A stretch of 43,635 nucleotides of DNA from Apilactobacillus xinyiensis (GTDB lineage Bacteria; Bacillota; Bacilli; Lactobacillales; Lactobacillaceae). A program made the translations under genes and the position numbers. Each line of letters opens with the position of its first letter. Position 1 is the stretch's first letter. Location of the stretch: positions 1 through 43,635 of the forward strand of contig NZ_BPLL01000012.1 of NCBI RefSeq assembly GCF_019656235.1, given 5' to 3'. This document shows positions 14,646 to 22,903 of the stretch, one piece after another. The notes under the pieces are model-generated. The model was not told where the DNA came from, did not search any database, and worked only from the letters and a program-made list of their open reading frames with translations.

Positions 14646-17248
14646 TATCGTTTTAATTTGTTTAACATAAATCTCAATTTACTTTTTTTCTCGTTTTTTA
14701 ATTCCATCTTTTCGTTAACTAATCTAAGTAATTGTAACATCGTAAATACTAATGAGTTACCTCTTCTGTAAGCAATATACTTAGGTGCCCAAGAATCAAC
14801 ATATTTTTCTTTATATGTTCTTAAACCCTGAAAACTATAAAATGAAGTACCATATTTATAGATTAAGTTAGCAATTTTTTCATCGATGAAACTATACTTA
14901 GATTCTCCAACATTCGATAATGGTGCCATTCCTAAATTAAAGTACTTATAACCTTGCTCTTTAACATGATTAAATAGATTTATAAATAAACCATCCATAA
15001 TTCCAGAAGGAGCATCTTTACTTGAACGCATTAAATCAATAGAAGTCATTTCATAATCACCTGTAGGCATAATATTTGCAAAAGCAATTATTTTAGCATC
15101 TTTATCTTTCATAATAGCTATAGGTGCTTGACTTAAGTAATACTTATCAAAATAACCAAGAGAAAATCCTTTTTCAGGATTACCTTTCAACCATTCATCA
15201 GAAACACTTTTTAGTTTGTTTAAAAAGTTATCTGAAAAAGGTGGGTTTATAATCTCAAATTCATATTGATCACGTTCAAATTTATGCATTAGCGCTCTTT
15301 CACCACGATGCTTTTTACCAACTAAAGAAAAATCTTGAATATTAACATGACCTTCTTCACCGGCTTTGGTAAAGCTAAAACCTTTTTCGTGTAGAATCAT
15401 CGTCAATTTTTCGCCGACTTCATAGAAAACTAATGATAATCCAATGTTATCAGCGTGTGTAATAAAATCATCGATTGCCGGTTCTAATTTGTCTTGGTTT
15501 CCAATAGGTTCACCCATGATAATAATTTTATTAGCACGTTTTTTATACATAAAGAAAATTTGATCTTGACCATTTTCACTATAAAAGTAAATACTTTTAT
15601 CTCTAACATAAGCTAAATGACTAACTTCATTTCCACCAAACTGAGTTATAACATCATGTACCCTGCTAGCATCGAATGGTTGATCTAACCACTCAACTTT
15701 CTTATACGATAAATATCGATATATTAATATTGAAATTAACAATGATAAAATTAAAGCTAAGAAACCAGAAAACCATACTTGAGTGGATGGAAATGTATAA
15801 GCGTTAAAGAAGTGAAATGCTCTAAACTTGAAGCTAGTGTAAATTCCAACAATTCCATACATTATAAATGTAAAACCAAAGATGAATATATCAAAGATCA
15901 TTTGTCCCCAAGGATAAGATAATTTTTCTCGGTATAATACACCATATGAAAGCCAAAGAGCAACTATAACAATTCCAAAGAAAATACACATATTAATTGG
16001 AAAATCTTCTTTCCAAAGTGTATTAAACATAGAAATTAAAATTACAACAGTAGCTGGCCAATATACTTTTTTTACTTTAGAAGCAAAACCTCTAGCTAAA
16101 CCAATTAGTAAAAATGCAAATATAATATTTGATAATTGGCTTAAAAAGTAAAAACTGTATGGTTCTAAGAATAAATAAAAACGATTAAATAGAACTTGAT
16201 TTGGCATAACAACTAATAGAATCATCATTATTCCAGTAAAATACATAAAAGTTGTTATAAACCAATGCGATATCTTTTGGAAAATAGCCTTAGGAATGTT
16301 ATCCAAAAATTTATTAAATCTTTGTAGTAAATCAAAAACAAAAAATATTATTCCTAAAATTACAGGGAAAATATAGTAAAAAGCTCGATATAGTAACAAC
16401 CAAACTAAAGCTTCATTACCACCAACGCCTAGAAATGCTAAACCAATCATCATGGTACCATCAAAAGTACCAACACCTCCAGGAATTAATGTAAAGACTC
16501 CCACTACATTTGCAACAATAAATACCGGTAATACCGCTAAAAGATTTACAGGTTGATGCATAAATGCACCAATTATTATAAATAATGAAGCACATCCAGC
16601 CCATTCAAGCAAAGATCCGATAATTAATTGAAGCTCTAATTTTTTAGTCATATCTTTGAAAAAATCGGTGTTTGTTTTACGAATGAAAATAAATAAAATT
16701 GGAAAATATAATCCACCTGCTAATAATACAAACCACCACCACCAGTCATTACTGTTGGCTCCAAAACCGAAAATCCACATCATAATTAAGGCAATCCAAC
16801 AATAACTAGAAAGACCAGCTTCTAAAAATATTACAATTTTTGATATAGCATATAAAATCTGTTTACGATTAGCATTTTTGCTATAAAAATTAGCTCTTAA
16901 ACTAGCTCCTAAAACTCCGCCAAATCCAGCAATATTAGTTAAAGTGTTAGTTATCCAACCAGTTTTAACTATATACCAAGGGCTAAATTTACCTGGTAAA
17001 AAGTCAACAATCGTGAAGTCGTAAATCAACATTGGCGTTACGGCTATGAAACCTAATATAGTCATACTTATTAGTGATAATGGAGTTTGAGTAGCAAAAC
17101 TTTTAGCCATTTTAGGCCCGCTAATCTCGCTTCCCTCACTAATGCCAACATGGATTACAATTCCTAAAACAAATATAACAAATAGAACTTTAAAGACATT
17201 TATATGTCTATTAAAAAAATCCCATATTTTTTGAAATAAAGCTTTCAA
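14645..17248 (-). CDS. mprF: Lysyl-phosphatidylglycerol synthase/flippase MprF
   Basis: Integral membrane enzyme that transfers an aminoacyl group (normally lysine from Lys-tRNA) to phosphatidylglycerol and flips the product, lowering surface negative charge and sensitivity to cationic peptides. The N-terminal part (about residues 10-515) consists of some 14 hydrophobic segments, including the conserved GGVGTFDGTMM. The cytoplasmic DUF2156/GNAT-like synthase domain follows (about 525-850; FEIINPPFSDNFLNKLKS; EMTSIDLMRSS; YFNLGMAPLSNV). The in-frame ATG at 17263 starts the GGAGG sequence itself, so the TTG at 17248, 8 nt after GGAGG, is the likely start (867 residues). Monocistronic. Lysine versus alanine specificity cannot be told. 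Confidence 0.95.
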   Translation of the reverse strand: MKALFQKIWDFFNRHINVFKVLFVIFVLGIVIHVGISEGSEISGPKMAKSFATQTPLSLISMTILGFIAVTPMLIYDFTIVDFLPGKFSPWYIVKTGWITNTLTNIAGFGGVLGASLRANFYSKNANRKQILYAISKIVIFLEAGLSSYCWIALIMMWIFGFGANSNDWWWWFVLLAGGLYFPILFIFIRKTNTDFFKDMTKKLELQLIIGSLLEWAGCASLFIIIGAFMHQPVNLLAVLPVFIVANVVGVFTLIPGGVGTFDGTMMIGLAFLGVGGNEALVWLLLYRAFYYIFPVILGIIFFVFDLLQRFNKFLDNIPKAIFQKISHWFITTFMYFTGIMMILLVVMPNQVLFNRFYLFLEPYSFYFLSQLSNIIFAFLLIGLARGFASKVKKVYWPATVVILISMFNTLWKEDFPINMCIFFGIVIVALWLSYGVLYREKLSYPWGQMIFDIFIFGFTFIMYGIVGIYTSFKFRAFHFFNAYTFPSTQVWFSGFLALILSLLISILIYRYLSYKKVEWLDQPFDASRVHDVITQFGGNEVSHLAYVRDKSIYFYSENGQDQIFFMYKKRANKIIIMGEPIGNQDKLEPAIDDFITHADNIGLSLVFYEVGEKLTMILHEKGFSFTKAGEEGHVNIQDFSLVGKKHRGERALMHKFERDQYEFEIINPPFSDNFLNKLKSVSDEWLKGNPEKGFSLGYFDKYYLSQAPIAIMKDKDAKIIAFANIMPTGDYEMTSIDLMRSSKDAPSGIMDGLFINLFNHVKEQGYKYFNLGMAPLSNVGESKYSFIDEKIANLIYKYGTSFYSFQGLRTYKEKYVDSWAPKYIAYRRGNSLVFTMLQLLRLVNEKMELKNEKKSKLRFMLNKLKR

Positions 17249-17282
17249 AATAACATCCTCCATGTATTTAAATAATAGTTTA

Positions 17283-17311
17283 ATTATCTCAATTTACATT
17301 GTAATAAACAA
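17283..17311 (-). promoter_or_regulatory. Candidate mprF promoter
   Basis: Minus strand TTGTTT (17306-17311), 17-nt spacer, GATAAT (17283-17288), about 35 nt upstream of the mprF start. Confidence 0.5.
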
Positions 17312-17335
17312 CCCATTGAACTAATACTTAAAACA

Positions 17336-17377
17336 AAAGAAAAAAGGCATGTAGCTAAATAGCCACATACCTTTTTT
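17336..17377 (-). terminator. Terminator after rplL
   Basis: Arms aaaaaaggcatgtagct and agccacatacctttttt pair with two mismatches around a 4-nt loop; T-run on the minus strand. It closes the rplJ-rplL transcript. Confidence 0.9.
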
Positions 17378-17387
17378 AAAGTTACAA

Positions 17388-17750
17388 TTATTTAACTGTA
17401 ACAGTTGCGCCAACTGCTTCAAGTTTTTCTTTGATGTCGTTAGCTTCGTCTTCTTTAACGTCTTCTTTGATAACTGAAGGTGCTTTGTCAACAAGGTCTT
17501 TAGAATCTTTTAATCCTAAACCAGTGATTTCACGAACAACCTTGATTGCTTTAACCTTTTGGTCACCTGAAGCTGTTAATTCAACAGTGAATGAATCTTT
17601 AGCAGCACCTGCATCAGCACCACCAGCAACTGGAGCAGCAGCTGCAGCTGAAACGTCGAATTCTTCTTCAATTGCCTTAACTAAGTCGTTTAAGTCAGTA
17701 ATTGAAGCGTCTTTAATTTGTTCAATAATGTTATCTTTATCAAAAGCCAT
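17388..17750 (-). CDS. rplL: 50S ribosomal protein L7/L12
   Basis: Stalk protein that recruits translation GTPases; dimers bind L10. N-terminal dimerisation domain (residues 1-30), Ala/Gly-rich hinge (about 36-52, [15 protein letters not shown]) and C-terminal domain with [19 protein letters not shown]. The ATG at 17750 is preceded by GGAGG with good spacing; the longer frame from 17765 merely reads through that site. 120 residues is the family norm. Confidence 0.98.
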   Translation of the reverse strand: MAFDKDNIIEQIKDASITDLNDLVKAIEEEFDVSAAAAAPVAGGADAGAAKDSFTVELTASGDQKVKAIKVVREITGLGLKDSKDLVDKAPSVIKEDVKEDEANDIKEKLEAVGATVTVK

Positions 17751-17783
17751 TTTAATTTCCTCCAATTTGGAATAATTTTTTAT

Positions 17784-18293
17784 TTAGGCAGCATCGCCAT
17801 CGTTATCTTTTTCTGAAACAGCCTTAACAGCAAGAGCAAACTTGCGGACAGGGTCTTGTAAGATGTTTGCAAGAGTTGAAAGTAATTCTTCACGACTAGG
17901 TAATGTAGCGAATGTATTAATTTCATCCAATGTAGCAATCTTGTCTTCGATAATACCACCCTTGATTTCAACGGCATCAGTATTATCAGCAAATTTCTTT
18001 AAGATCTTTGCAGGAGCAACAGGGTCTTCGTTTGAGAAAGCAACAGCAGTAGGACCACTGAATACTTCGTCAAGACCTTCGTAACCAGTTGCATCAGCAG
18101 CACGTTTTACAATGTTGTTTTTAATAACACTGAATTGAACACCTGCATCACGCAATTGTTTACGTAAATCAGTTACTTCGGCAACACTTAAACCACGGTA
18201 GTTAACAACAATAGCTGAAACAGCTTCTTCGAATTGTTTAGTAACTACATCAACTTTTTTTGCTTTAGCATCAATTACATCTTTTTTTGGCAT
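17784..18293 (-). CDS. rplJ: 50S ribosomal protein L10
   Basis: Anchors the L7/L12 stalk to 23S rRNA and, with L12, represses its own operon. The start [15 protein letters not shown] and [22 protein letters not shown] are typical. The GTG upstream at 18302 belongs to the GGGAGGTG site; ATG at 18293 is used (169 residues). It heads the rplJ-rplL operon behind a long structured leader. Confidence 0.98.
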   Translation of the reverse strand: MPKKDVIDAKAKKVDVVTKQFEEAVSAIVVNYRGLSVAEVTDLRKQLRDAGVQFSVIKNNIVKRAADATGYEGLDEVFSGPTAVAFSNEDPVAPAKILKKFADNTDAVEIKGGIIEDKIATLDEINTFATLPSREELLSTLANILQDPVRKFALAVKAVSEKDNDGDAA

Positions 18294-18441
18294 TAGTTTC
18301 ACCTCCCAAATTTTTTGGGATTTAATAAAAAATCCCTATGCCTACCAAAACATAGAGAGAACTTTAAAAATTCTCCTCGTCAGGATATTAAGAGTAAACT
18401 CACCTGAGTCTTAGGTAGACTAAATCGCATATTTAATTAGC
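18294..18441 (-). promoter_or_regulatory. L10 autoregulatory leader of rplJL
   Basis: The minus strand carries the conserved L10-leader segments CCTAAGACTCAGGTGAG (about 18399-18415) and CTTAATATCCTGACGAGG (about 18375-18392). After them GAGGAGAA can pair with TTCTCTC as an antiterminator. It competes with CTCTATG/CATAGGG (18351-18357 with 18334-18340), followed by ATTTTTTATT, an attenuator terminator. Closer to the gene, GGGATTT/AAATCCC and CCCAAA/TTTGGG are mutually exclusive and the latter covers the Shine-Dalgarno. L10(L12) binding is the known trigger in this RNA family; the details here are inferred. Confidence 0.85.
18324..18357 (-). terminator. Attenuator terminator in the rplJ leader
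   Basis: Seven-base-pair stem CTCTATG/CATAGGG (one G-U) with a 10-nt loop and a T-rich tail on the minus strand, lying inside the L10 leader. Confidence 0.65.
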
Positions 18442-18447
18442 AGTATT

Positions 18448-18476
18448 AATTTACCATATAATTTTAATATGGTCAA
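18448..18476 (-). promoter_or_regulatory. rplJ promoter
   Basis: Minus strand TTGACC (18471-18476), exactly 17-nt spacer, TAAATT (18448-18453). Predicted start near 18441, just ahead of the L10 leader. Confidence 0.7.
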
Positions 18477-18522
18477 TTAGGGATTTTTATATTAATTAAA
18501 TTCCAAGTTTAATCAATTATCT

Positions 18523-19215
18523 CTAAAATGAATCTAAAGCAACTTTAACCCCAGGGCCAAATGTTGTAGAGATTGATAAGTTAGAAATGTAAGTACCACG
18601 TACTGAAGCTGGACGATTCTTAACAATCAATTCTTCAATTGCTTTGAAGTTACCAACTAATTTGTCAGCATCAAATGATGATTTACCAATGATAACTGCA
18701 ACGTTACCATCACGGTCAGTACGGTAAGTAACCTTACCTGATTTTGAATCTGAAACAGCTTTAGCTACATCCATAGTTACTGTTCCAGTCTTAGGGTTAG
18801 GCATTAAACCTTTTGGTCCAAGTACACGTCCTAAACGTCCAACTTGAGCCATCATGTCTGGAGTTGCAACAGCAACGTCAAAGTCTAACCATCCATCTTG
18901 GATTTTTTGAGCTAAATCTGCTTCACCAACAACATCCGCACCGGCTGCTTCTGCTTCTTTGGCTTTGTCACCTTTAGCAAAAACAATTACCTTTTGGTCT
19001 TTACCTGTACCATTTGGTAAAACAACGGCACCACGTAATTGTTGGTCAGCTTGTTTAGTATCAACGTTTAAGTTAAAAACAACTTCTACAGTTGAATCAA
19101 ACTTAGCGTAATCAATTTTTTTTACTAGTTCAACTGCTTCTTCAACAGAGTATTCCTTTGTACGGTCTACTTGTTTAAGAGCATCTTGGTATTTTTTACC
19201 TCTTTTTTGAGCCAT
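18523..19215 (-). CDS. rplA: 50S ribosomal protein L1
   Basis: Binds the mobile L1 stalk of 23S rRNA (helices 76-78) near the E site and can repress its own m[21 protein letters not shown], the GTGK segment in the middle and [17 protein letters not shown] are characteristic. An in-frame upstream extension is open to 19287 but contains a perfect hairpin and the AAGGAGG site, so the ATG at 19215 is the start (230 residues). It follows rplK after 100 nt of structured spacer. Confidence 0.98.
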   Translation of the reverse strand: MAQKRGKKYQDALKQVDRTKEYSVEEAVELVKKIDYAKFDSTVEVVFNLNVDTKQADQQLRGAVVLPNGTGKDQKVIVFAKGDKAKEAEAAGADVVGEADLAQKIQDGWLDFDVAVATPDMMAQVGRLGRVLGPKGLMPNPKTGTVTMDVAKAVSDSKSGKVTYRTDRDGNVAVIIGKSSFDADKLVGNFKAIEELIVKNRPASVRGTYISNLSISTTFGPGVKVALDSF

Positions 19216-19238
19216 CTGTGTTTTTTCCTCCTTGCAAT

Positions 19239-19291
19239 TGTGGTTGTAACGGATAAACCTCCCACATAATGTACGAGAAACGTACATTATG
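19239..19291 (-). promoter_or_regulatory. Putative L1-binding leader of rplA
   Basis: A perfect 11-bp inverted repeat (19265-19275 with 19281-19291, loop TTTCT on the transcript) is followed by TGTGGGAGGTTTATCCG, then ACAACCACA. The TGTGG/CCACA arms (19262-19266 with 19239-19243) enclose GAGG and TCC. This resembles the L1 site of 23S rRNA (GGUGGGAGGC ... AAAUACCACC). The rplK leader has the same layout. Confidence 0.65.
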
Positions 19292-19315
19292 GTACTACTT
19301 TAGAAAAATATAAGA

Positions 19316-19741
19316 TTAACCTTCAACAGTGAATCCCATACTACGTGCAGTACCTTCGATCATACGCATTGCGGCTTCAACATCAGCTGCGTTTAGATCT
19401 TTCATTTTAGTTTCGGCAATTTCCTTAACTTGGTCTTTAGTTACACTAGCAACCTTCTTAGTGTTAGGTTCACCGGAACCATGTTCTACACCGGCAGCCT
19501 TCTTCAATAGAATTGAAGCAGGTGGTGTCTTAGTAATGAAATCAAATGAACGATCTTCGTATACGGTAATTACAACTGGGATAAGCATTCCTGCTTGATC
19601 TGCAGTACGAGCATTAAATTCTTTTGTAAATCCCATAATGTTAATACCAGCTTGACCCAATGCAGGTCCAACTGGAGGAGCGGGTGTTGCTTTAGCCGCA
19701 GGGATTTGTAATTTAACTACGTTAGCTACTTTTTTAGCCAC
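19316..19741 (-). CDS. rplK: 50S ribosomal protein L11
   Basis: Binds the GTPase-associated centre of 23S r[31 protein letters not shown] (N-terminal domain, proline-rich) and the C-terminal rRNA-binding domain ([27 protein letters not shown]) are unmistakable. 141 residues. The start is GTG with AAGGAGG upstream. First gene of rplK-rplA. Confidence 0.98.
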   Translation of the reverse strand: MAKKVANVVKLQIPAAKATPAPPVGPALGQAGINIMGFTKEFNARTADQAGMLIPVVITVYEDRSFDFITKTPPASILLKKAAGVEHGSGEPNTKKVASVTKDQVKEIAETKMKDLNAADVEAAMRMIEGTARSMGFTVEG

Positions 19742-19766
19742 GAGATATACCTCCTTAAGTCTGTGT

Positions 19767-19824
19767 GTGGTAAAAATTGGAGATTAATATTTCTCCTCCC
19801 ACTTAGTATGCACAAACATACTAA
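19767..19824 (-). promoter_or_regulatory. Putative L1-binding leader of rplK
   Basis: An 8-bp hairpin TTAGTATG/CATACTAA (19817-19824 with 19803-19810) is followed by GTGGGAGGAGA, a loop, TCTCC and ACCAC. GTGG/CCAC (19799-19802 with 19767-19770) and GGAGA/TCTCC form the stems. Same architecture as the rplA leader and the same resemblance to the 23S rRNA L1 site. Confidence 0.65.
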
Positions 19825-19827
19825 TAT

Positions 19828-19856
19828 AATATATCATTTTATATTAAAATGCACAA
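19828..19856 (-). promoter_or_regulatory. rplK promoter
   Basis: Minus strand TTGTGC (19851-19856), 17-nt spacer, TATATT (19828-19833), immediately after the nusG stop codon. Transcription would start at the hairpin of the L1-type leader. Confidence 0.6.
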
Positions 19857-19861
19857 CCATT

Positions 19862-20410
19862 TTATTGAATTGTTTGAACTTGATCAAAATCTAGTTCTGC
19901 ACTTGTTTCTCTACCAAACATATCAACAATTACTTTTAGCTTACCTTTTTCATCATTCTTTTCGGTAATTTTACCAACTAAACCAGCAAATGCACCTTCA
20001 GTAACTGTAACAGAGTCACCTACTTCAGCATCTAATTTTTGACGTTTTTTAGCAACACCTAAACGACTTAAAATAAGTTCTACTTCATCTGGTAATAATG
20101 GAGTTGGTTTACTCCCTTGACCATGTGAACCAATAAAACCAGTAACTCCAGGTGTATTTCTAACAATGTACCATGCTTGATCAGTCATTACCATTTCAAC
20201 TAATACATATCCAGGAAAAGTTTTATCCATTTTAACTTTATCTTTACCATTTTTAACTTCATGTTCTTCAGTTTCAGGAACTACAACGCTAAAAATGTAA
20301 TCTTGCATACCCATAGATTCTTTTCTAGATTCTAGGTTCATTTTAACTTTATTTTCATATCCTGAATAAGTATGAATTACATACCATTGTTTTTCATTTG
20401 ATTCTACCAT
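19862..20410 (-). CDS. nusG: Transcription elongation/termination factor NusG
   Basis: Binds the RNA polymerase clamp and modulates pausing, termination and coupling. The NGN domain (WYVIHTYSGYENKVK; FPGYVLVEM; NTPGVTGFIG) spans about residues 8-120 and the KOW domain (VGDSVTVTEGAFAGLVGKI) about 128-182. ATG has GGGGAG 11 nt upstream; an ATG between them runs into a stop at once. It lies between secE and rplK as in most bacteria, but a strong terminator and its own promoter separate it from secE. Confidence 0.98.
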   Translation of the reverse strand: MVESNEKQWYVIHTYSGYENKVKMNLESRKESMGMQDYIFSVVVPETEEHEVKNGKDKVKMDKTFPGYVLVEMVMTDQAWYIVRNTPGVTGFIGSHGQGSKPTPLLPDEVELILSRLGVAKKRQKLDAEVGDSVTVTEGAFAGLVGKITEKNDEKGKLKVIVDMFGRETSAELDFDQVQTIQ

Positions 20411-20440
20411 TATGTCATTTACTCCCCTTTAAAATCCAAA

Positions 20441-20468
20441 ATAAAAAAACTTCGTAATTAACGAAGTT
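20441..20468 (-). terminator. Intrinsic terminator in the nusG leader
   Basis: Stem aacttcgt (20448-20455) with acgaagtt (20461-20468), 5-nt loop, followed on the minus strand by a run of seven T and ATTTT. It lies after secE but also about 12 nt downstream of the predicted nusG transcription start, so it can act as an attenuator. Confidence 0.85.
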
Positions 20469-20485
20469 CCTATGTCTGTAACTAC

Positions 20486-20514
20486 ATATTATATTAATTT
20501 ATTATATTTATCAA
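20486..20514 (-). promoter_or_regulatory. Candidate nusG promoter
   Basis: Minus strand TTGATA (20509-20514), 17-nt spacer, TAATAT (20486-20491), starting right at the secE stop. Predicted start near 20479. Confidence 0.55.
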
Positions 20515-20516
20515 TA

Positions 20517-20690
20517 TTAAACTAAGTGCAATGCGTATTGAACTAAGAAGTCAACAACTGCAAAAAAGATTGCAAACATAATTGACATACCTATAACAGT
20601 AGATGTATCAGTTTTAGTTTGTTTAGCATTTGGCCAAACAACTTTTTTCATTTCAGATTTAACATTTCTAAAAAATCCAAATAATTTCAT
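20517..20690 (-). CDS. secE: Preprotein translocase subunit SecE
   Basis: A 57-residue single-span subunit of the SecYEG channel. Translation of the minus strand gives MKLFGFFRNVKSEMKKVVWP at the N-terminus, the amphipathic helix with the conserved VVWP, followed by one membrane segment (about residues 31-52). ATG at 20690 is preceded by AAAGGAG. It lies between rpmG and nusG, the standard order. Confidence 0.95.
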   Translation of the reverse strand: MKLFGFFRNVKSEMKKVVWPNAKQTKTDTSTVIGMSIMFAIFFAVVDFLVQYALHLV

Positions 20691-20708
20691 TTCATTTCTC
20701 CTTTAAAA

Positions 20709-20858
20709 TCATTTTGTTTCCAAATGTAAAGTAGATTCTCCACACTTTTTACAAAACTTTTTTATAGCAAAACGTTTTTCTCTATCTGTTTTAGCAGACG
20801 TATTGTAGTTTCTAGAACCACATTTAGAACATGCCAAAACTATTTTTTGTTGAGCCAT
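20709..20858 (-). CDS. rpmG: 50S ribosomal protein L33
   Basis: A 49-residue L33 with both zinc-binding cysteine pairs (ACSKCGSRNY and FCKKCGE), that is, the zinc-containing form. ATG at 20858 follows AGGTGGG. secE begins 18 nt downstream and its ribosome site lies just after the rpmG stop. Some lactobacilli carry several L33 copies; others are not in this window. Confidence 0.95.
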   Translation of the reverse strand: MAQQKIVLACSKCGSRNYNTSAKTDREKRFAIKKFCKKCGESTLHLETK

Positions 20859-20882
20859 AAAATTACCCACCTAATCATCAAA

Positions 20883-20912
20883 ATATTACCATTAAAATAC
20901 TCAAAACGTCAA
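20883..20912 (-). promoter_or_regulatory. Candidate rpmG-secE promoter
   Basis: Minus strand TTGACG (20907-20912), 18-nt spacer, TAATAT (20883-20888). The -35 lies within the last codons of the sigma-factor gene. Confidence 0.55.
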
Positions 20913-21482
20913 TTTATTAAATTTTACTCGGCATCTTTCAAAAGCGTTATTAACTTTAGATTCATCACAATGCTGTTCTAAAGCAATTTCAGAAAATCTT
21001 TTTCGATTAAATAATGCAATTAAAATGTTTTTTTCAAATTCTGAACAAACTGAAATTAATCTAATAAATTTTTCTTGCAAGATTAATCGTTCTTCCGGAC
21101 ACACCGCTAAACTATCAGCAATCGTATCTGACAAAAATTGTTCATCACTATTAAAAGATGTTTGCATCGAAATTGGGACTCTTTTTTGAGCATTACTTTT
21201 ACGTATCATATCAAAGCATTTATTTTTAAGCCCCATTTTGAAAAACACGCCAAAGTTAATCATTTTTTCACAATCATATTTTTGCACAGAATTTAACATT
21301 ACTAATGTTGCTTCCTGAAACCAATCATCAATATCAATGTTATGTAAATAATAAGTTTTCCAAAGTTTATTTACTAACGGTTTATATTTAACAAATAGTT
21401 CTCTTACTGCACATTCATCACGAGAGTTAATTTTTCTTATTAGTTCTAAATCTTGTAAGTAGGAATCGCTTTTATAGTACAT
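20901..21482 (-). CDS. sigH: Sigma-70 family factor, SigH/ComX-like
   Basis: A 193-residue alternative sigma factor. Region 2 is visible in LFVKYKPLVNKLWKTYYLHNIDIDDWFQEA (given only in part as motif: DIDDWFQEATLVM, about residues 51-63) and the region-4 helix-turn-helix in FSEIALEQHCDESKVNNAFERC. Position next to rpmG-secE-nusG is that of sigH in Firmicutes; in lactobacilli this gene is the homologue of the competence sigma factor. Two adjacent ATG codons follow GAGGTG; the second gives better spacing and is used. Its own target promoters cannot be seen here. Confidence 0.85.
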   Translation of the reverse strand: MYYKSDSYLQDLELIRKINSRDECAVRELFVKYKPLVNKLWKTYYLHNIDIDDWFQEATLVMLNSVQKYDCEKMINFGVFFKMGLKNKCFDMIRKSNAQKRVPISMQTSFNSDEQFLSDTIADSLAVCPEERLILQEKFIRLISVCSEFEKNILIALFNRKRFSEIALEQHCDESKVNNAFERCRVKFNKLTF

Positions 21483-21608
21483 CATTCACCTCATAAATTG
21501 TTATAAGGCTATAAATTAAATGAATAAGCATACTCATTCAAGCGAACATACGTTCTAGATGTCAACAATTTATATATACCAATTTATTTGTATAAATATA
21601 TTTATAAA

Positions 21609-22130
21609 TTACTTTGATAAGTCATCTCTTAACTTTTCTAAAATCATCATTTGGTCAGGTGTAATTGTATTTCTTATCGCTTTAATCTGATTTTTATAAC
21701 TTTTAACCTCATGTTTTATTTCGGTTTTAGCTCGTTTTATATCACGCAATAATTCTCTTGCTGGTAATCTTAAAGCACCAGCAGAAAACACAGTCCACTG
21801 TTCAGCTTGATCAGAGGTTACCACGATAACTTGTAAAAAACGAGATTGCTTTTTTCTAACAAATGCCTCTATATAAGAATCAGCAGTTTCATTTTTGCTA
21901 GTCCAAATAATATCTAAATTATAATGTTTATCTTTTTTAGACAAACCTGGTACATACATAGCGTCAAAAATAACAATTACATTTAACTCCCGATACTTTT
22001 TGTATTCGGAAATTTCTTTTAACAGTTCATCACGTGCATCAGCTAAACGATTTTCTAGTTTCATTTGGTTTAAATTGGGCCAGTTTCCAATTACATTATA
22101 TCCATCAATAACTAATAATTGTTTTTTCAA
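21609..22130 (-). CDS. rae1: NYN-domain ribosome-associated endoribonuclease Rae1 (YacP)
   Basis: A PIN/NYN-fold protein; Bacillus Rae1 (YacP) cleaves mRNA in the ribosomal A site. The conserved acidic residues appear in LVIDGYNVIGNWP (Asp), VIFDAMYV, ETADSYIEAFV and VTSDQAEQ. 173 residues with a basic C-terminal helix. Start is TTG with AGGTGG 9 nt upstream. It follows rlmB by 17 nt in the cysS-mrnC-rlmB-rae1 cluster. Confidence 0.92.
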   Translation of the reverse strand: MKKQLLVIDGYNVIGNWPNLNQMKLENRLADARDELLKEISEYKKYRELNVIVIFDAMYVPGLSKKDKHYNLDIIWTSKNETADSYIEAFVRKKQSRFLQVIVVTSDQAEQWTVFSAGALRLPARELLRDIKRAKTEIKHEVKSYKNQIKAIRNTITPDQMMILEKLRDDLSK

Positions 22131-22147
22131 AGATACACACCACCTAA

Positions 22148-22903
22148 CTATAGTGGGTGTCTAGAACTATAACCTTGGTACATTAATAGGCTAGCTGCAA
22201 CACTTGCGTTTAAACTTTGAAGCTCTCCTACCATTGGAATGGTTAACATTTGATCAACATTCTTTTTAAGCAAGGGTGATATGCCTTTTCCTTCATTTCC
22301 AATAACGATGGCTGATGCTCCTTTACCATCCCATCTACGATAATCAGTTCCGTTCATATCAGTACCAAAAATCCAGACACCATTTTCTTTTAAATATTTT
22401 ACCGTGTTAATTAAATTAGTAACTCTCACTACAGGTACTCTTTCAATTGCTCCGGCAGATGTCTTAGCTACTGTTGAAGTAATTCCTACAGCTCGATGTT
22501 TAGGAATTATTACCCCATTAACTCCACTAGCATCAGCAGTTCTAATAATGGAACCTAAATTATGAGGATCTTCAATGTTATCTAAAATCAAGAAGAAAGG
22601 CGCTTCTTCTCTCTTTTTAGCGTTCTCAAAGATATCTTCTAAACTAGCATAGTTGTATGGAGAAACTGATAATACTACTCCTTGATGATTTTGATTATCA
22701 GATAACAAGTCTAGCTTTTGTTTAGGTACTACTGAAATAACTAACCTTTTTTGCTTGGCTAATTTAATTATTTCTGAAATAGATTTTTCATCTTTTTTTA
22801 TACCATTTTGCAAGAAAACTTTATTTATTTCTTGCTTTCCACGTAATGCTGATACTACCGGATGACGACCAATTATAAAATCACTTTGATCACTATTTTT
22901 CAT
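22148..22903 (-). CDS. rlmB: 23S rRNA G2251 2'-O-methyltransferase RlmB (TrmH family)
   Basis: SPOUT-fold ribose methyltransferase. N-terminal substrate-binding domain ([13 protein letters not shown]), then SPOUT motif 1 ([20 protein letters not shown]), motif 2 ([13 protein letters not shown]) and motif 3 ([14 protein letters not shown]). The upstream in-frame ATG at 22921 encodes the GGGAGAA site; the ATG at 22903 is the start (251 residues). Its start overlaps the end of mrnC by 11 nt. Confidence 0.95.
   Translation of the reverse strand: MKNSDQSDFIIGRHPVVSALRGKQEINKVFLQNGIKKDEKSISEIIKLAKQKRLVISVVPKQKLDLLSDNQNHQGVVLSVSPYNYASLEDIFENAKKREEAPFFLILDNIEDPHNLGSIIRTADASGVNGVIIPKHRAVGITSTVAKTSAGAIERVPVVRVTNLINTVKYLKENGVWIFGTDMNGTDYRRWDGKGASAIVIGNEGKGISPLLKKNVDQMLTIPMVGELQSLNASVAASLLMYQGYSSRHPL

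Noticed and set aside
17431-17775. Plus-strand open frame opposite rplL
   Set aside because: It is the antisense of the Ala-rich rplL gene, has no ribosome site, and gives a Ser/Ala-rich sequence without family features.
19216-19287. N-terminal extension of ribosomal protein L1
   Set aside because: The stretch contains a perfect 11-bp hairpin, the L1-site-like element and AAGGAGG; L1 proteins start at MAQKRGKKY.
21490-21608. Possible terminator or promoter between rae1 and the sigma-factor gene
   Set aside because: A weak hairpin (TGAATGAG/CTTATTCA) lacks a proper T-run, and the promoter-like hexamers (TTGAAT, TAATTT) are too common at this AT content to support a call.
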